Assembly (NCBI RefSeq): GCF_003265345.1
Contig: NZ_QFWW01000033.1
Span: 1 to 43,390 of the forward strand
DNA from: Lentzea terrae
GTDB lineage: Bacteria; Actinomycetota; Actinomycetes; Mycobacteriales; Pseudonocardiaceae
Direction: 5' to 3'
Length of the DNA stretch: 43,390 nt
Part shown: positions 8,056-15,761 of the stretch, one piece after another
Layout: each line of letters begins with the position of its first letter
Numbering within the stretch: position 1 is the stretch's first letter
Made by a program: the position numbers and the translations under genes
Notes under the pieces: model-generated
Database searches by the model: none
The model's input: only the letters and a program-made list of their open reading frames with translations
What the model was told of the DNA's origin: nothing

Positions 8056-9204
8056 TCAGCGCGCCCCGGCGAGGTGCTCGAGCGCCAGCTGGTTGAGCCG
8101 CACGAAACCGTAGCCGCGCTCACCGGCCTTGTCGGGGTCGAAGCTGTCGTCCTTCATGAGGTCCTCGTAGGACTCGCCGGCGTTCAGCGTCGGCTTGCCG
8201 AGCTCGGCGACACCGGCGACGGCCAGCGCCTCCTGCACCTCGGGGTCGGCCCGGAACGCACGGGCACGGTCACGCAGCAACAGGTACGTCGCCATGTTCG
8301 CGCGCGCCGAGTCCCACACGCCCGTGATGTCCTCGGTGCGCGACGGCTTGTAGTCGAAGTGCCGCGGACCGTCGTAACCGGCGCTTTCCAGCAGGTCGAC
8401 CAGCGCGAAGGCGTTCATCAGGTCGCCGTGCCCGAAGACCAGGTCCTGGTCGTACTTGATGCCGCGCTGCCCGTTGAGGTCGATGTGGAAGAGCTTGCCC
8501 TGCCACAGCGCCTGCGCGATGCCGTGGACGAAGTTGAGTCCGGCCATCTGCTCGTGCCCGACCTCGGGGTTGAGCCCGACGAGGTCCGGCTGGTCGAGCG
8601 TCGAGATGAACCCCAGCGCGTGCCCGATCGTCGGCAGCAGGATGTCGCCGCGCGGCTCGTTCGGCTTCGGCTCGAGCGCGAACCGGATGTCGTAGCCGCG
8701 ATCCGTGACGAACTGGGTCAGCAGGTTCATGGCCTCCCGGTACCGGTCGAGGGCCGCCCGCACGTCCTTGGCCGTGTCGTACTCGGAGCCCTCACGCCCG
8801 CCCCACAGCACGTAGACCTTCGCGCCGAGCTCGGCCGCCAGCTCGATGTTGCGCAGCACCTTCCGCAGCGCGAACCGTCGCACGCCGCGGTCGTTGCTGG
8901 TGAGGCCGCCGTCCTTGAACACGGGGTGGCTGAACAGGTTCGTCGTGACCATCGGGATCACGAGCCCGGTCTCCTGCAGCGCGCCCTGCAGGCGGCCGAT
9001 CTGCTTCTCGCGCTCGGTGGCGGCGAACCCGAACAGGTCGTCGTCGTGGAACGACAGCCCGTACGCGCCCAGTTCGGCCAGCCGGTGCACCGCCTCGACG
9101 ACATCCAGGTCGGGCCGCGTCGCGTCGCCGAACGGGTCGCGACCCGGCCAGCCCACGGTCCAGAGACCGAAGGAGAACTTGTCCGCCGGAGTGGGCGTGC
9201 TCAT
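8056..9204 (-). CDS. xylA: xylose isomerase
   Basis: This is a 382-residue class I (short) xylose isomerase, which interconverts D-xylose and D-xylulose. Family signatures are FGLWTVGWPGRDPFG at the start, TTNLFSHPVFKDGG with the active-site His, EPKPNEPRGDI with a metal-binding Glu, NPEVGHEQMAGLNF, and KLFHIDLNGQRG. Length fits the Streptomyces-type enzymes. Three in-frame ATGs exist (9216, 9207, 9204). I choose 9204 because a GAGGTGG ribosome site ends three bases before it and none fits the others as well. A promoter and palindromic operator lie immediately upstream. xylB follows one base after the stop. Confidence 0.96.
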   Translation of the reverse strand: MSTPTPADKFSFGLWTVGWPGRDPFGDATRPDLDVVEAVHRLAELGAYGLSFHDDDLFGFAATEREKQIGRLQGALQETGLVIPMVTTNLFSHPVFKDGGLTSNDRGVRRFALRKVLRNIELAAELGAKVYVLWGGREGSEYDTAKDVRAALDRYREAMNLLTQFVTDRGYDIRFALEPKPNEPRGDILLPTIGHALGFISTLDQPDLVGLNPEVGHEQMAGLNFVHGIAQALWQGKLFHIDLNGQRGIKYDQDLVFGHGDLMNAFALVDLLESAGYDGPRHFDYKPSRTEDITGVWDSARANMATYLLLRDRARAFRADPEVQEALAVAGVAELGKPTLNAGESYEDLMKDDSFDPDKAGERGYGFVRLNQLALEHLAGAR

Positions 9205-9218
9205 CATCCACCTCATTC

Positions 9219-9233
9219 GTTCAATGCTTGAAC
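9219..9233. promoter_or_regulatory. candidate XylR/ROK operator before xylA
   Basis: GTTCAA-TGC-TTGAAC is a perfect 15-base palindrome that begins 15 bases upstream of the chosen xylA start. It lies just downstream of the predicted -10 box, at roughly +3 to +17, where a bound repressor would block initiation. The ROK regulator gene downstream of xylB is the obvious candidate protein. Its binding is an inference. Confidence 0.6.
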
Positions 9234-9242
9234 TTAGTGCGG

Positions 9243-9271
9243 ACAGTACGACGCGCGGGCCGTGATCGCAA
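9243..9271 (-). promoter_or_regulatory. predicted xylAB promoter
   Basis: On the minus strand there is a -35-like TTGCGA (9271-9266), a spacer of exactly 17 bases, and a -10-like TACTGT (9248-9243). Transcription would start near 9236, about 30 bases before the xylA start codon, with the palindromic operator directly downstream. Both boxes keep four of six consensus positions. Confidence 0.55.
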
Positions 9272-9275
9272 TCGG

Positions 9276-9863
9276 TCAGGCGGCGAGCAGCGACTCGACG
9301 GCGGGTGCGAGCGCTTCGGCGATCACGCGGTAGCCGGCGCCGGACGGGTGGAAGCGGTCCGCGGCGAAGAGCGAGGGGTCTGCGGCGAACCGAGCCGTGA
9401 CAGCCCGCTCGACGTGGGCGACCACGCCACCCGCGCGGATGACGGCCTGCTGCTGCACCTGGGCGTAGTCGCGGCTCACGGCGGACACGACGTCACGTAA
9501 CGCGGGCGGCACGTGTGCGACGACGCTCAGGTCGGGCGCGGTGGCGACGACAACGCCGGCGCCTGCCTGACGCAGTTTCACGACAGCGTCGTGCAGTTGC
9601 TCGGCACCGACCTGCGCGGGGACGAACCTCGTCAGGTCGTTCGCACCGATCACCACCACGGCGAGGTCCACACCGCTCGCGATCGCGGCCCGCACCTGGG
9701 CACGCAGGTCGGCCGAGCGGGCACCCGCGAACGCGTGCACCCTCAGGTCGACGTCGTGCCCCGCAGTATGGAGCCGCGCGGCGAGCAACGGGCCGAGAGT
9801 GTCCTCGCGCCGCGTGCTGCCGACACCCGCGGCGATGGAGTCGCCGAGCAAACGCAGCCGCAT
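9276..9863 (-). CDS. SGNH/GDSL-family hydrolase
   Basis: This is a 195-residue esterase or lipase-type hydrolase with all SGNH blocks: LLGDSIAAGVGS at the N terminus with the nucleophile Ser, a Gly around the FAGARS segment, IGANDLT carrying the Asn, and DRFHPSGAGY near the C terminus with the Asp and His. There is no signal peptide, so it should act in the cytoplasm; the substrate is unknown. The start is ATG 9863, directly before the GDS block; longer in-frame extensions run across the divergent gene and lack similarity. It precedes xylA on the same strand, but xylA has its own promoter in the gap. Confidence 0.9.
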   Translation of the reverse strand: MRLRLLGDSIAAGVGSTRREDTLGPLLAARLHTAGHDVDLRVHAFAGARSADLRAQVRAAIASGVDLAVVVIGANDLTRFVPAQVGAEQLHDAVVKLRQAGAGVVVATAPDLSVVAHVPPALRDVVSAVSRDYAQVQQQAVIRAGGVVAHVERAVTARFAADPSLFAADRFHPSGAGYRVIAEALAPAVESLLAA

Positions 9864-9908
9864 GTCAGTGAAAACGGCGAGCGTCGCGGTGGTGTTCCTG
9901 GTCAGACT

Positions 9909-10508
9909 GTGACGGTGGACGAACTGCTGGGGTGGTGCGTGGTCGCGAACGTGGCCGCGGACGGGTTGAAGCACTTCTCGCCCGGCACGAAGGTGTGGGT
10001 GCTGCCGCCGCAGTGGGGTGACGGCGGGCAGGACGTGGTGGTCGTCGGCCGGCACCGAGGCAGCCCTGGGCCGGTGTCGCAGATGGTCGTGCCTCGGGTG
10101 CACCTGACGAACTTCCGGGTGCGCGGGGTCTACCAGCCGGCCGTGCACCGCCAGCTCACCAAGCACTTGAAGCACAGGGAGCTCCGGCAGTGGGAGTCCC
10201 GGGAGGAAGCGGAGAAGGTCGTCGAGTGGTGGGCGCTCGAAGCGGCCGTGCACGCGGGAGTGCGCCGGCCGCTGAAGCGGGTCGACTTCTACTACCGGCT
10301 CGCAGACCTGCTGCCAGGACACGTGCTCCGGCATTGGGCCGTCCAGGACGTCATGAACCCGAAGCTCTCGTTCGAGCCCGGCGAAGTCTTCCGCGATCAG
10401 CAGGAGGTCGACGCGGTCCGCGAGCTGCGGGAACTCCTGGGGAACAACGAGCTGTGGCCAGTTGTTAGAACTGTTGCGGACAAGATTCAGAAGCTGCTGA
10501 GTCGATAA
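9909..10508 (+). CDS. orphan protein of unknown function
   Basis: I do not recognise this 199-residue protein. It has no signal peptide or membrane segment. It seems to have an N-terminal beta-rich part (TKVWVLPPQW, DVVVVGRHRG, MVVPRVHLTNFRV) that could be a small barrel, and a helical, charged C-terminal half from about residue 75. Coding is supported by the strong third-position GC bias and by a clean end just before an AT-richer gap. The GTG at 9909 is preferred; a second GTG at 9915 is possible. It is divergent from the SGNH hydrolase with only 45 bases between, so the two probably share a regulatory region. Confidence 0.7.
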   Translation: MTVDELLGWCVVANVAADGLKHFSPGTKVWVLPPQWGDGGQDVVVVGRHRGSPGPVSQMVVPRVHLTNFRVRGVYQPAVHRQLTKHLKHRELRQWESREEAEKVVEWWALEAAVHAGVRRPLKRVDFYYRLADLLPGHVLRHWAVQDVMNPKLSFEPGEVFRDQQEVDAVRELRELLGNNELWPVVRTVADKIQKLLSR

Positions 10509-10562
10509 ACCGCTGTCGTGCGAGCGTTCGTGTGTCTACACTCCACGATCAACATCACCGAG

Positions 10563-10699
10563 TGACGAAGGGAGACCGGCCGTGCGCATCGCCGCCGTCG
10601 TTCCTTCGTCCCGTTTCGACGTGATCCTCGTGTCCTCGCACCCCGGCTGCCCGCTGCGCGCCGGGCACCGGAGTGTCTGACGAACCCGTCGTTCGTCAG
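10563..10699 (+). promoter_or_regulatory. four-segment leader able to form alternative hairpins (candidate attenuator)
   Basis: The 242-base gap before the EF-G-like gene holds four mutually complementary segments: A (GACGAAGG, 10564-10571), B (CCTTCGTC, 10603-10610), C (CTGACGAA, 10677-10684) and D (TTCGTCAG, 10692-10699). A:B pairs over eight bases, C:D over eight with a seven-base loop, B:C over six and A:D over seven, so A:B plus C:D competes with B:C. Segment A includes the ribosome site of a short leader reading frame, B lies in its coding part, and its TGA stop lies in C. This is the classical layout of translation-controlled attenuation. A weak -10-like TACACT at 10537-10542 is the only promoter hint. 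Confidence 0.55.
10582..10680 (+). CDS. candidate 32-residue leader peptide
   Basis: A short reading frame starts at GTG, eight bases after a strong ribosome site (GAAGGGAG), and ends in TGA inside a hairpin arm. It encodes about 32 residues beginning VRIAAVVPSSRFDV and ending RAGHRSV. It has no recognisable domain. Its value is positional: it sits between segments A and C of the alternative hairpins in front of a ribosome-acting GTPase, as leader peptides do for several inducible ribosome-protection or methylase genes. It could also be chance. Confidence 0.45.
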   Translation: MRIAAVVPSSRFDVILVSSHPGCPLRAGHRSV

Positions 10700-10750
10700 T
10701 TCATCGCGCTGACCTCGTAGTCCCTTTCGCACCTGAAAAGGCACTGAGCC

Positions 10751-12739
10751 ATGCGCACGACCACGTTGAACGCTGTCCGCAACCTCGGCATCCTCGCTCA
10801 CGTCGACGCGGGCAAGACCACTCTCACCGAACGCGTTCTGTTCGCCACCGGCACCACCTACAAGCGCGGCGAGGTGCACGACGGCACGACCGTCACGGAC
10901 TTCGACCCGCAGGAGCGCGACCGCGGCATCACGATCTTCGCCGCGGCCGTCACCTGCACGTGGGACGGCCATCGCGTCAACCTCATCGACACGCCAGGGC
11001 ACGTCGACTTCTCCGACGAGGTCGAACGGTCCCTGCGCGTGCTGGACGGGGCCGTTGCGGTGTTCGACGGCGTCGCCGGCGTCGAGCCGCAGAGCGAATC
11101 CGTGTGGCGGCAGGCGGATCGGCACGGTGTGCCGCGGATCGCGTTCGTCAACAAGCTCGACCGGGCGGGCGCGGACCTCGACCGCGCCGTGCAGAGCATC
11201 AGAACCCGCCTGCACACCGTTCCGCTCGTCGTGCAGCTGCCGATCGGGGCCGAGGACGGGTTCGTCGGTGTCGTCGACCTGGTCCGCATGCGTGCGCTGA
11301 CCTGGAACGACGGCATGACCGAAGGGCCTGTGCCGGAAACCCTGCTGGCAGCAGCACAACGGCGCCGTCGCCTGCTGGAGGAGACGGTGGCGGAGCTGCA
11401 CCTCGAGGCACTGGAGGAGTTCTATGCCCAAGGCTCGATGACGGAAGAGACGCTCCGGAAAGCGTTGCGGGAACTGACGCACCGCGGCACTGGAACCGTC
11501 GTGCTGTGCGGCTCGGCGTACCGGAACCGGGGCATCGAACCGTTGCTGGACGCGGTGATCACGTACCTGCCGTCCCCTGTGGACGTTCCGCCGGTGCGGG
11601 GCGTCGACGGCGAGGAACGGGAGGCGGATCCGGACGCGCCGTTCGCGGCGTTGGTGTTCAAGGTGAACGCCACCGCCACCGGACGGTTGACGTACGTCCG
11701 TGTGTACTCCGGCACCCTCCACAAGGGAGAGACGGTGCTCGTGGGCGGCCGGACCGAGCGCATCGGCCGGATCCTGCGGGTGCAGGCCGATCGGCACACG
11801 CCGGTCGACGCTGCCGTCGCGGGCGACATCGTGGCTCTCGTCGGCCTGAAGTCGGCGCGCACCGGGACAACCCTTTGCACACCAGGGGCTCCGCTGCAGC
11901 TGGAACCGCCGGTGTCGGCTGATCCGGTCGTGTCGGTGTCCGTCGAACCTCGCCGCAGCGCGGACAACGGACGGCTGGCCGACGCACTGGCGCACCTGGT
12001 CGACGAGGACCCGTCGCTGCAGGTCAGGACGGACCCGGAGACCGGCCAGACGGTGCTGTCGGGACTGGGCGAGCTGCACCTCGAGGTCGCGGTGGAGAAG
12101 GCGCGCACGCACCATCGCCTCGAGATCACGATGGGCCGGCCTCGGGTGGCCTACCGCGAAACGCTCGCCGCCGGTGTCAAGGGATTCGTCTACCGGCACG
12201 TGAAGCAGGACGGAGGTGCGGGACAGTTCGCCCACATCGTGCTCGACACAGAGCCGCTGGAGACCGGCTTCGAGTTCCGCTCGACGGTCACCGGCGGGCG
12301 CGTGCCGCAGGAGTTCGTCCGCGCGGTCGAACAGGGCTGCCGCGACGCGCTGGCCGAGGGACCACTCGGCCACCCGGTGACCGGCCTGCGCGTGACGCTC
12401 ACCGACGGGTCCACGCACGTCAAGGACTCGTCGGAGATGGCGTTCCGCACGGCCGGCCGGATGGGCCTGCGCGAGGCCCTGAAGGCGGGCGCGATGACGT
12501 TGCTCGAACCGATCGCCGAGGTCACGGTCACCGTGCCGGACGAGTACCTCGGTGGCGTGCTCGGTGACCTGGGCGCTCGCCGCGGCCGGATTCTCGGGTC
12601 CGAGGCCCGGACCGGGGAGACCGTGGTGACGGCTTCGGTGCCGTTGGTGGAGATGTTCGGCTACGTGACGCGGTTGCGCAGCCGAACGCAGGGTCGTGGC
12701 ACGTTCACGGCCCGTCCGACCGGCTACGCGCCGGCCTAG
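10751..12739 (+). CDS. EF-G-like translational GTPase (EF-G paralogue / ribosome-protection type)
   Basis: This is a 662-residue GTPase of the EF-G/Tet(M) superfamily. G1 is AHVDAGKTT (16-24), switch I ends RGIT (58-61), G3 is DTPGH (80-84) and G4 is NKLD (134-137). Domain II, the TGQTVLSGLGELHLE stretch of domain III, a domain IV with GGRVPQEFVRAVEQG and DGSTHVKDSSEMAF, and a domain V ending in a typical EF-G tail follow. It is shorter than housekeeping EF-G (about 700), mainly in the G domain. It is therefore a paralogue, either an alternative translocation or recycling factor or a drug-protection protein. ATG 10751 follows AAAAGG by nine bases. Upstream lies a possible attenuator, which favours an inducible role. 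A hairpin follows the stop. Confidence 0.88.
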   Translation: MRTTTLNAVRNLGILAHVDAGKTTLTERVLFATGTTYKRGEVHDGTTVTDFDPQERDRGITIFAAAVTCTWDGHRVNLIDTPGHVDFSDEVERSLRVLDGAVAVFDGVAGVEPQSESVWRQADRHGVPRIAFVNKLDRAGADLDRAVQSIRTRLHTVPLVVQLPIGAEDGFVGVVDLVRMRALTWNDGMTEGPVPETLLAAAQRRRRLLEETVAELHLEALEEFYAQGSMTEETLRKALRELTHRGTGTVVLCGSAYRNRGIEPLLDAVITYLPSPVDVPPVRGVDGEEREADPDAPFAALVFKVNATATGRLTYVRVYSGTLHKGETVLVGGRTERIGRILRVQADRHTPVDAAVAGDIVALVGLKSARTGTTLCTPGAPLQLEPPVSADPVVSVSVEPRRSADNGRLADALAHLVDEDPSLQVRTDPETGQTVLSGLGELHLEVAVEKARTHHRLEITMGRPRVAYRETLAAGVKGFVYRHVKQDGGAGQFAHIVLDTEPLETGFEFRSTVTGGRVPQEFVRAVEQGCRDALAEGPLGHPVTGLRVTLTDGSTHVKDSSEMAFRTAGRMGLREALKAGAMTLLEPIAEVTVTVPDEYLGGVLGDLGARRGRILGSEARTGETVVTASVPLVEMFGYVTRLRSRTQGRGTFTARPTGYAPA

Positions 12740-12777
12740 GGTCGCAAGGCCGTGGCCCGTGCGCCCGGTGTAGGACG

Positions 12778-12810
12778 CAGGCCCGCTTCCCGTTGTGGGG
12801 AGCGGGCCTG
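12778..12810 (+). terminator. strong hairpin terminator after the EF-G-like gene
   Basis: CAGGCCCGCT-TCCC (12778-12791) pairs with GGGAGCGGGCCTG (12798-12810) through 13 base pairs with one bulged T and a six-base loop. It begins 39 bases after the stop codon. No T run follows. It ends five bases before the next ATG, so it may also hide part of the ribosome-binding region of the next gene. Confidence 0.65.
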
Positions 12811-12814
12811 TGCC

Positions 12815-13594
12815 ATGCTGGGACCGGTGTCGACCTTGAGCGTAATGTCGTTCAACCTGCGCTACGCCTCCGCGGCCGAGCCGAACTCCTGGGCCACGCG
12901 GCGACCGGTGATGGCCAAACTCCTGCTCACCGAGCTGCCGACGATCCTGGGCACGCAGGAAGGCCTCTACCCGCAGCTGCTGGACATCGCGCACGACCTG
13001 CCGGACCACTACGACTGGGTCGGGCTCGGCCGGGCGGGCGGTAGCCACGACGAGTTCGTGGCGATCATCTTCGACACGCTCCGGCTGGAGCCGCTCGCGT
13101 TCGACCACCACTGGCTGTCGGCGACGCCGGCCCTCGTGGGCTCCAGGTCTTGGGGCAACAACGTGATCCGCATGGTCACGTGGATCCGGTTCGCGGACCG
13201 GCTGACCGGCACCCAGTTCGTCGCGGTCAACACCCACTTCGACCACGAGTCGGAGAACTCCCGGCTGCGCAGCGCCGAGTTCGTGCGCGACCGGATCAAC
13301 GACCTGACGTTGCCGATCGTCGTCACCGGGGACTTCAACGCCGCGGCCGCCTCGCCGGCCTACGAGATCCTCACGAACGGCGCTCAGCTGGTCGACACGT
13401 GGCTCGTCGGCCCGCGCACCACGCCGGCGTACGGGACGTTCCACGGCTACGGCCCGCTCGTGCCGGACGGACCGCGGATCGACTGGATCCTCACGCGCGG
13501 CGCGACGGTCGAGGCCGCGGCGATCAACACCTACCGGCACGGCGGGCAGTACCCGTCCGACCACCTCCCGGTGCAGGCGTCGATCACCTTCTAG
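12815..13594 (+). CDS. endonuclease/exonuclease/phosphatase (EEP) family protein
   Basis: This is a 259-residue Mg-dependent phosphodiesterase-fold enzyme. It shows the EEP motif series: SVMSFNLRYAS (Asn), LGTQEG (Glu), VNTHFDHES (His), VVTGDFNAAA (Asp, Asn), RIDWILTRG and YPSDHLPV (catalytic Asp-His). No export signal is evident, and the substrate (nucleic acid, phospholipid or sugar-phosphate ester) cannot be told. The start is uncertain: ATG 12815 has GGGAG 12 bases upstream but inside the terminator stem, while GTG 12827 begins the conserved strand more closely. The last 11 bases overlap the M28-like gene. Confidence 0.88.
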   Translation: MLGPVSTLSVMSFNLRYASAAEPNSWATRRPVMAKLLLTELPTILGTQEGLYPQLLDIAHDLPDHYDWVGLGRAGGSHDEFVAIIFDTLRLEPLAFDHHWLSATPALVGSRSWGNNVIRMVTWIRFADRLTGTQFVAVNTHFDHESENSRLRSAEFVRDRINDLTLPIVVTGDFNAAAASPAYEILTNGAQLVDTWLVGPRTTPAYGTFHGYGPLVPDGPRIDWILTRGATVEAAAINTYRHGGQYPSDHLPVQASITF

Positions 13595-15047
13595 GTGCCC
13601 ATTCCGGCGGCATCTCGTGCGAACAGGTCGGTGCACCGCCCGCCCGCGCTCGGCGAAGGTCGAGGTACGGCCCGGCGATCTGCTCGCGCGGTACCGGTCC
13701 GAGTGCCGTGATCGCGTCCCCTGCGGCGAGGGTCTGGCGCCGCATGCGTTCGTGGTCGACGGCTTCGGCACCGAACGCGGGCGCCCAGAGCGTCCACGGC
13801 CCGGAGATCATCGCCATCGTCGGCACCAGGTGCGAGTGGAAGTGCGTGCCGATGCCACCGAACGAGCACTGCGGCGGCGCGCGGCCCGGCACCGGGGGAT
13901 CGCTGCCGGGCAACACGAAGGTGCGGTCCACGGCGCGCGCAGTCAACGCTGCCGACGCCGCTTGGGCGAGCGCGGGACTGCCCGCGAACCAGCCGGAGAG
14001 CTCGGCCGCGCCGGTTGGCTGCAGGGAACCCTCACGAGGCAGGAACTCGCGCGTGCCCAGGTGTTCGAGAACGAAGGCGAACGCGACCGAGCCGCCGTCG
14101 TACTCCGCGTCGAGCGCACGTGCGCGGATCTCGCTGCCTTCCACCGAGCGGTGCAGGTGGCTGGTGGCGAAGACGAACTCGAGCGTGCGGGGACGGCAGC
14201 GCACCGGCAGCCGCGCGAAGTGCTCGGCCAGGGCGAGCAGGGCGACGGTGCCGTTCTCCTGGACCCAGCCCACGCCGTCGGTGTTGGTGTCGATCACGAT
14301 GCGTTCGGCGCTCTGGCCGGGCAGGGTGGCGATGAGCGAGCGCGTCACGGTCGGCGCGCGGCCTGCCAGGACGCCGATGGTGGTGCGCGTGCCGGGCCGC
14401 AGCTTCGCGGCCGCGTCGGAGCCGATGAACACGCCGGGGACGCGGTAGTGGGTGCCGGTGTGCGGGTCCCAGTAGCCGCGGACCTGGTTGTGCGGGAACG
14501 GGAACGCGACGACGACACCGGCCGCACCGGCGACACCCGCGTCGATCATGTCCCGGTCCAGCACCGGTTCGGCGAAATAGCCGCGGTCGACGGCCGGGAA
14601 GTCGCGGAGGACCACCTTGCCGCGGGAGTTGGCGGCGGTGATCGGGGTGCCCGAGGGCAGGTGGATCAGTTCGCCGGAACGCAGACCTGGCGCGGAGTAG
14701 GGGATGGCGTTGGCCACCGGGACGACGCCGTTCGACAGGAGCAGGCCTGGGCCTGGTTGCCAGCGGTGGATCGGGATGCGTTCGGAGCGCACGGACATGC
14801 CGGGGAGGTGGGCGACGCGGCGTTCCAGCCAGGAGATCAGGCGGTTGTGAGCAGGGCTGCCGGTGGCGCGGACACCGAACCCCGCGACGGTGGCGTTGAG
14901 AACGCGGAACTCGGACGCGGACGCGAAGGTGCGGTCGTCGATCGAGCAGCCTGGTGACGCAGCAGCCGGCACACCGGCCACGTGCGCGGCGAAAGTCGTT
15001 ACGGCGGTGATGAATCCAAGCCATCTGGCAGGCAGCACGACGCTCAC
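13584..15047 (-). CDS. exported M28-like protein with PA-type insert, metal sites altered
   Basis: This is a 487-residue exported protein. The first 31 residues look like a signal peptide with a hydrophobic stretch and AAA before SPG. The following order (a lid region around 150-250 with GKVVLRDF and IDAGVAGAAGVVVAF, typical of PA domains, then an aminopeptidase-like core) resembles M28 family peptidases. However, the place where M28 enzymes have HxD reads NTD, the DN(A/S)SG site reads ENGT, and the catalytic EE pair seems to be SH in FATSHLHRS. It may be a binding or non-hydrolytic member. Start is GTG. It is divergent from the next exported protein and overlaps the EEP gene by 11 bases. Confidence 0.75.
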   Translation of the reverse strand: MSVVLPARWLGFITAVTTFAAHVAGVPAAASPGCSIDDRTFASASEFRVLNATVAGFGVRATGSPAHNRLISWLERRVAHLPGMSVRSERIPIHRWQPGPGLLLSNGVVPVANAIPYSAPGLRSGELIHLPSGTPITAANSRGKVVLRDFPAVDRGYFAEPVLDRDMIDAGVAGAAGVVVAFPFPHNQVRGYWDPHTGTHYRVPGVFIGSDAAAKLRPGTRTTIGVLAGRAPTVTRSLIATLPGQSAERIVIDTNTDGVGWVQENGTVALLALAEHFARLPVRCRPRTLEFVFATSHLHRSVEGSEIRARALDAEYDGGSVAFAFVLEHLGTREFLPREGSLQPTGAAELSGWFAGSPALAQAASAALTARAVDRTFVLPGSDPPVPGRAPPQCSFGGIGTHFHSHLVPTMAMISGPWTLWAPAFGAEAVDHERMRRQTLAAGDAITALGPVPREQIAGPYLDLRRARAGGAPTCSHEMPPEWAPRR

Positions 15048-15113
15048 TGTGAGCCTGGTGAGGCGCCCTCACAATCCGCTGTCCAGGTAAACCGGGCAAC
15101 TGTGAACGCGCAA

Positions 15114-15124
15114 TGGTTCAACCA
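15114..15124. promoter_or_regulatory. short palindrome upstream of exported-protein gene
   Basis: TGGTT-C-AACCA is a perfect 11-base inverted repeat 21 bases before the ATG of the exported protein at 15146, inside the 98-base gap between two divergent exported-protein genes. It could be an operator; its short length makes chance quite possible. Confidence 0.25.
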
Positions 15125-15145
15125 ATCTCCGCTACGGTCCGCGAG

Positions 15146-15739
15146 ATGCGCTTGAATTCGACGATCGTCGCGTGCGCGCTGCTGCTCACGCTGAGTTCCG
15201 CGGGCACGGCAACGGCGACGCACGGCCGTGAGTGCGCCACCCCGTCCATCGACCGGCTGCAGCAGTGGCTCGCCAGCGGCGAAGGTGCCACCGAGCCCGC
15301 GACCGGCAGCATCCTCGTGCCGAAAAACCGGCACCAGTACACGGCGAAGATCAAGTTCCTGGCGAACGACTGGCACGTCATGGTCGTGTGGCTGGGCAAC
15401 AAGTTCGAGGCCCAGGCCGACCTCTCCAAGTCACGCGGCTTCTGGATGACCTACCGCGCCACCGACGACCTGTACGTCCAGCTGCGGCCCGCGTCGCACT
15501 GGAGCGGCGGCGACAAGTGGGTCACCAAGATCCCTTCGAGCAACGGCAAGCTCGTCCGGAAGTTCTTCAGCTTCCACCCTGACAACTGGACAACTTTGCC
15601 GGAGCTGGGCAAGCCGGCCTATCCGCTCGCGGACGCCCTGGACGACGCCCGTGGCCTGGTGTTCGTCGGGAAAACGCCGAACGAGCTGGAGTTCCAGGGG
15701 CTCAAGATCGACGGCTATCGGCCACCCTGCGTTTACTAG
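15146..15739 (+). CDS. small exported protein, possibly carbohydrate-binding
   Basis: This is a 197-residue protein with a signal peptide (RLNSTIVACALLLTLSSAG, cleavage probably after ATA). Two cysteines, one near the mature N terminus (GRECATP) and one at the C terminus (RPPCVY), could form a disulfide. The mature part is rich in beta strands and aromatics (WHVMVVWLGN, RGFWMTYRA, LYVQLRPASHW, FFSFHPDNWTTLP), and the final strand ELEFQGLKIDGY recalls jelly-roll sugar-binding modules. That resemblance is weak. It lies 22 bases before the GH92 mannosidase gene and probably shares its transcript, so a role in binding the same glycan is plausible. ATG 15146 is chosen because it begins the signal peptide. 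Confidence 0.75.
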   Translation: MRLNSTIVACALLLTLSSAGTATATHGRECATPSIDRLQQWLASGEGATEPATGSILVPKNRHQYTAKIKFLANDWHVMVVWLGNKFEAQADLSKSRGFWMTYRATDDLYVQLRPASHWSGGDKWVTKIPSSNGKLVRKFFSFHPDNWTTLPELGKPAYPLADALDDARGLVFVGKTPNELEFQGLKIDGYRPPCVY

Positions 15740-15761
15740 GAACCGGCTACTGTCCGGGGTC

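Noticed and set aside
10751..12739. Naming the GTPase as a proven tetracycline resistance protein
   Set aside because: Switch I and domain IV sequences are closer to EF-G style than to Tet(M); a protection role is possible but unsupported.
10487..13771. Very long antisense open frame (over 1000 codons) opposite the EF-G-like and EEP genes
   Set aside because: It mirrors the strong coding bias of the plus-strand genes, has no domain similarity, and would cover two well-supported genes.
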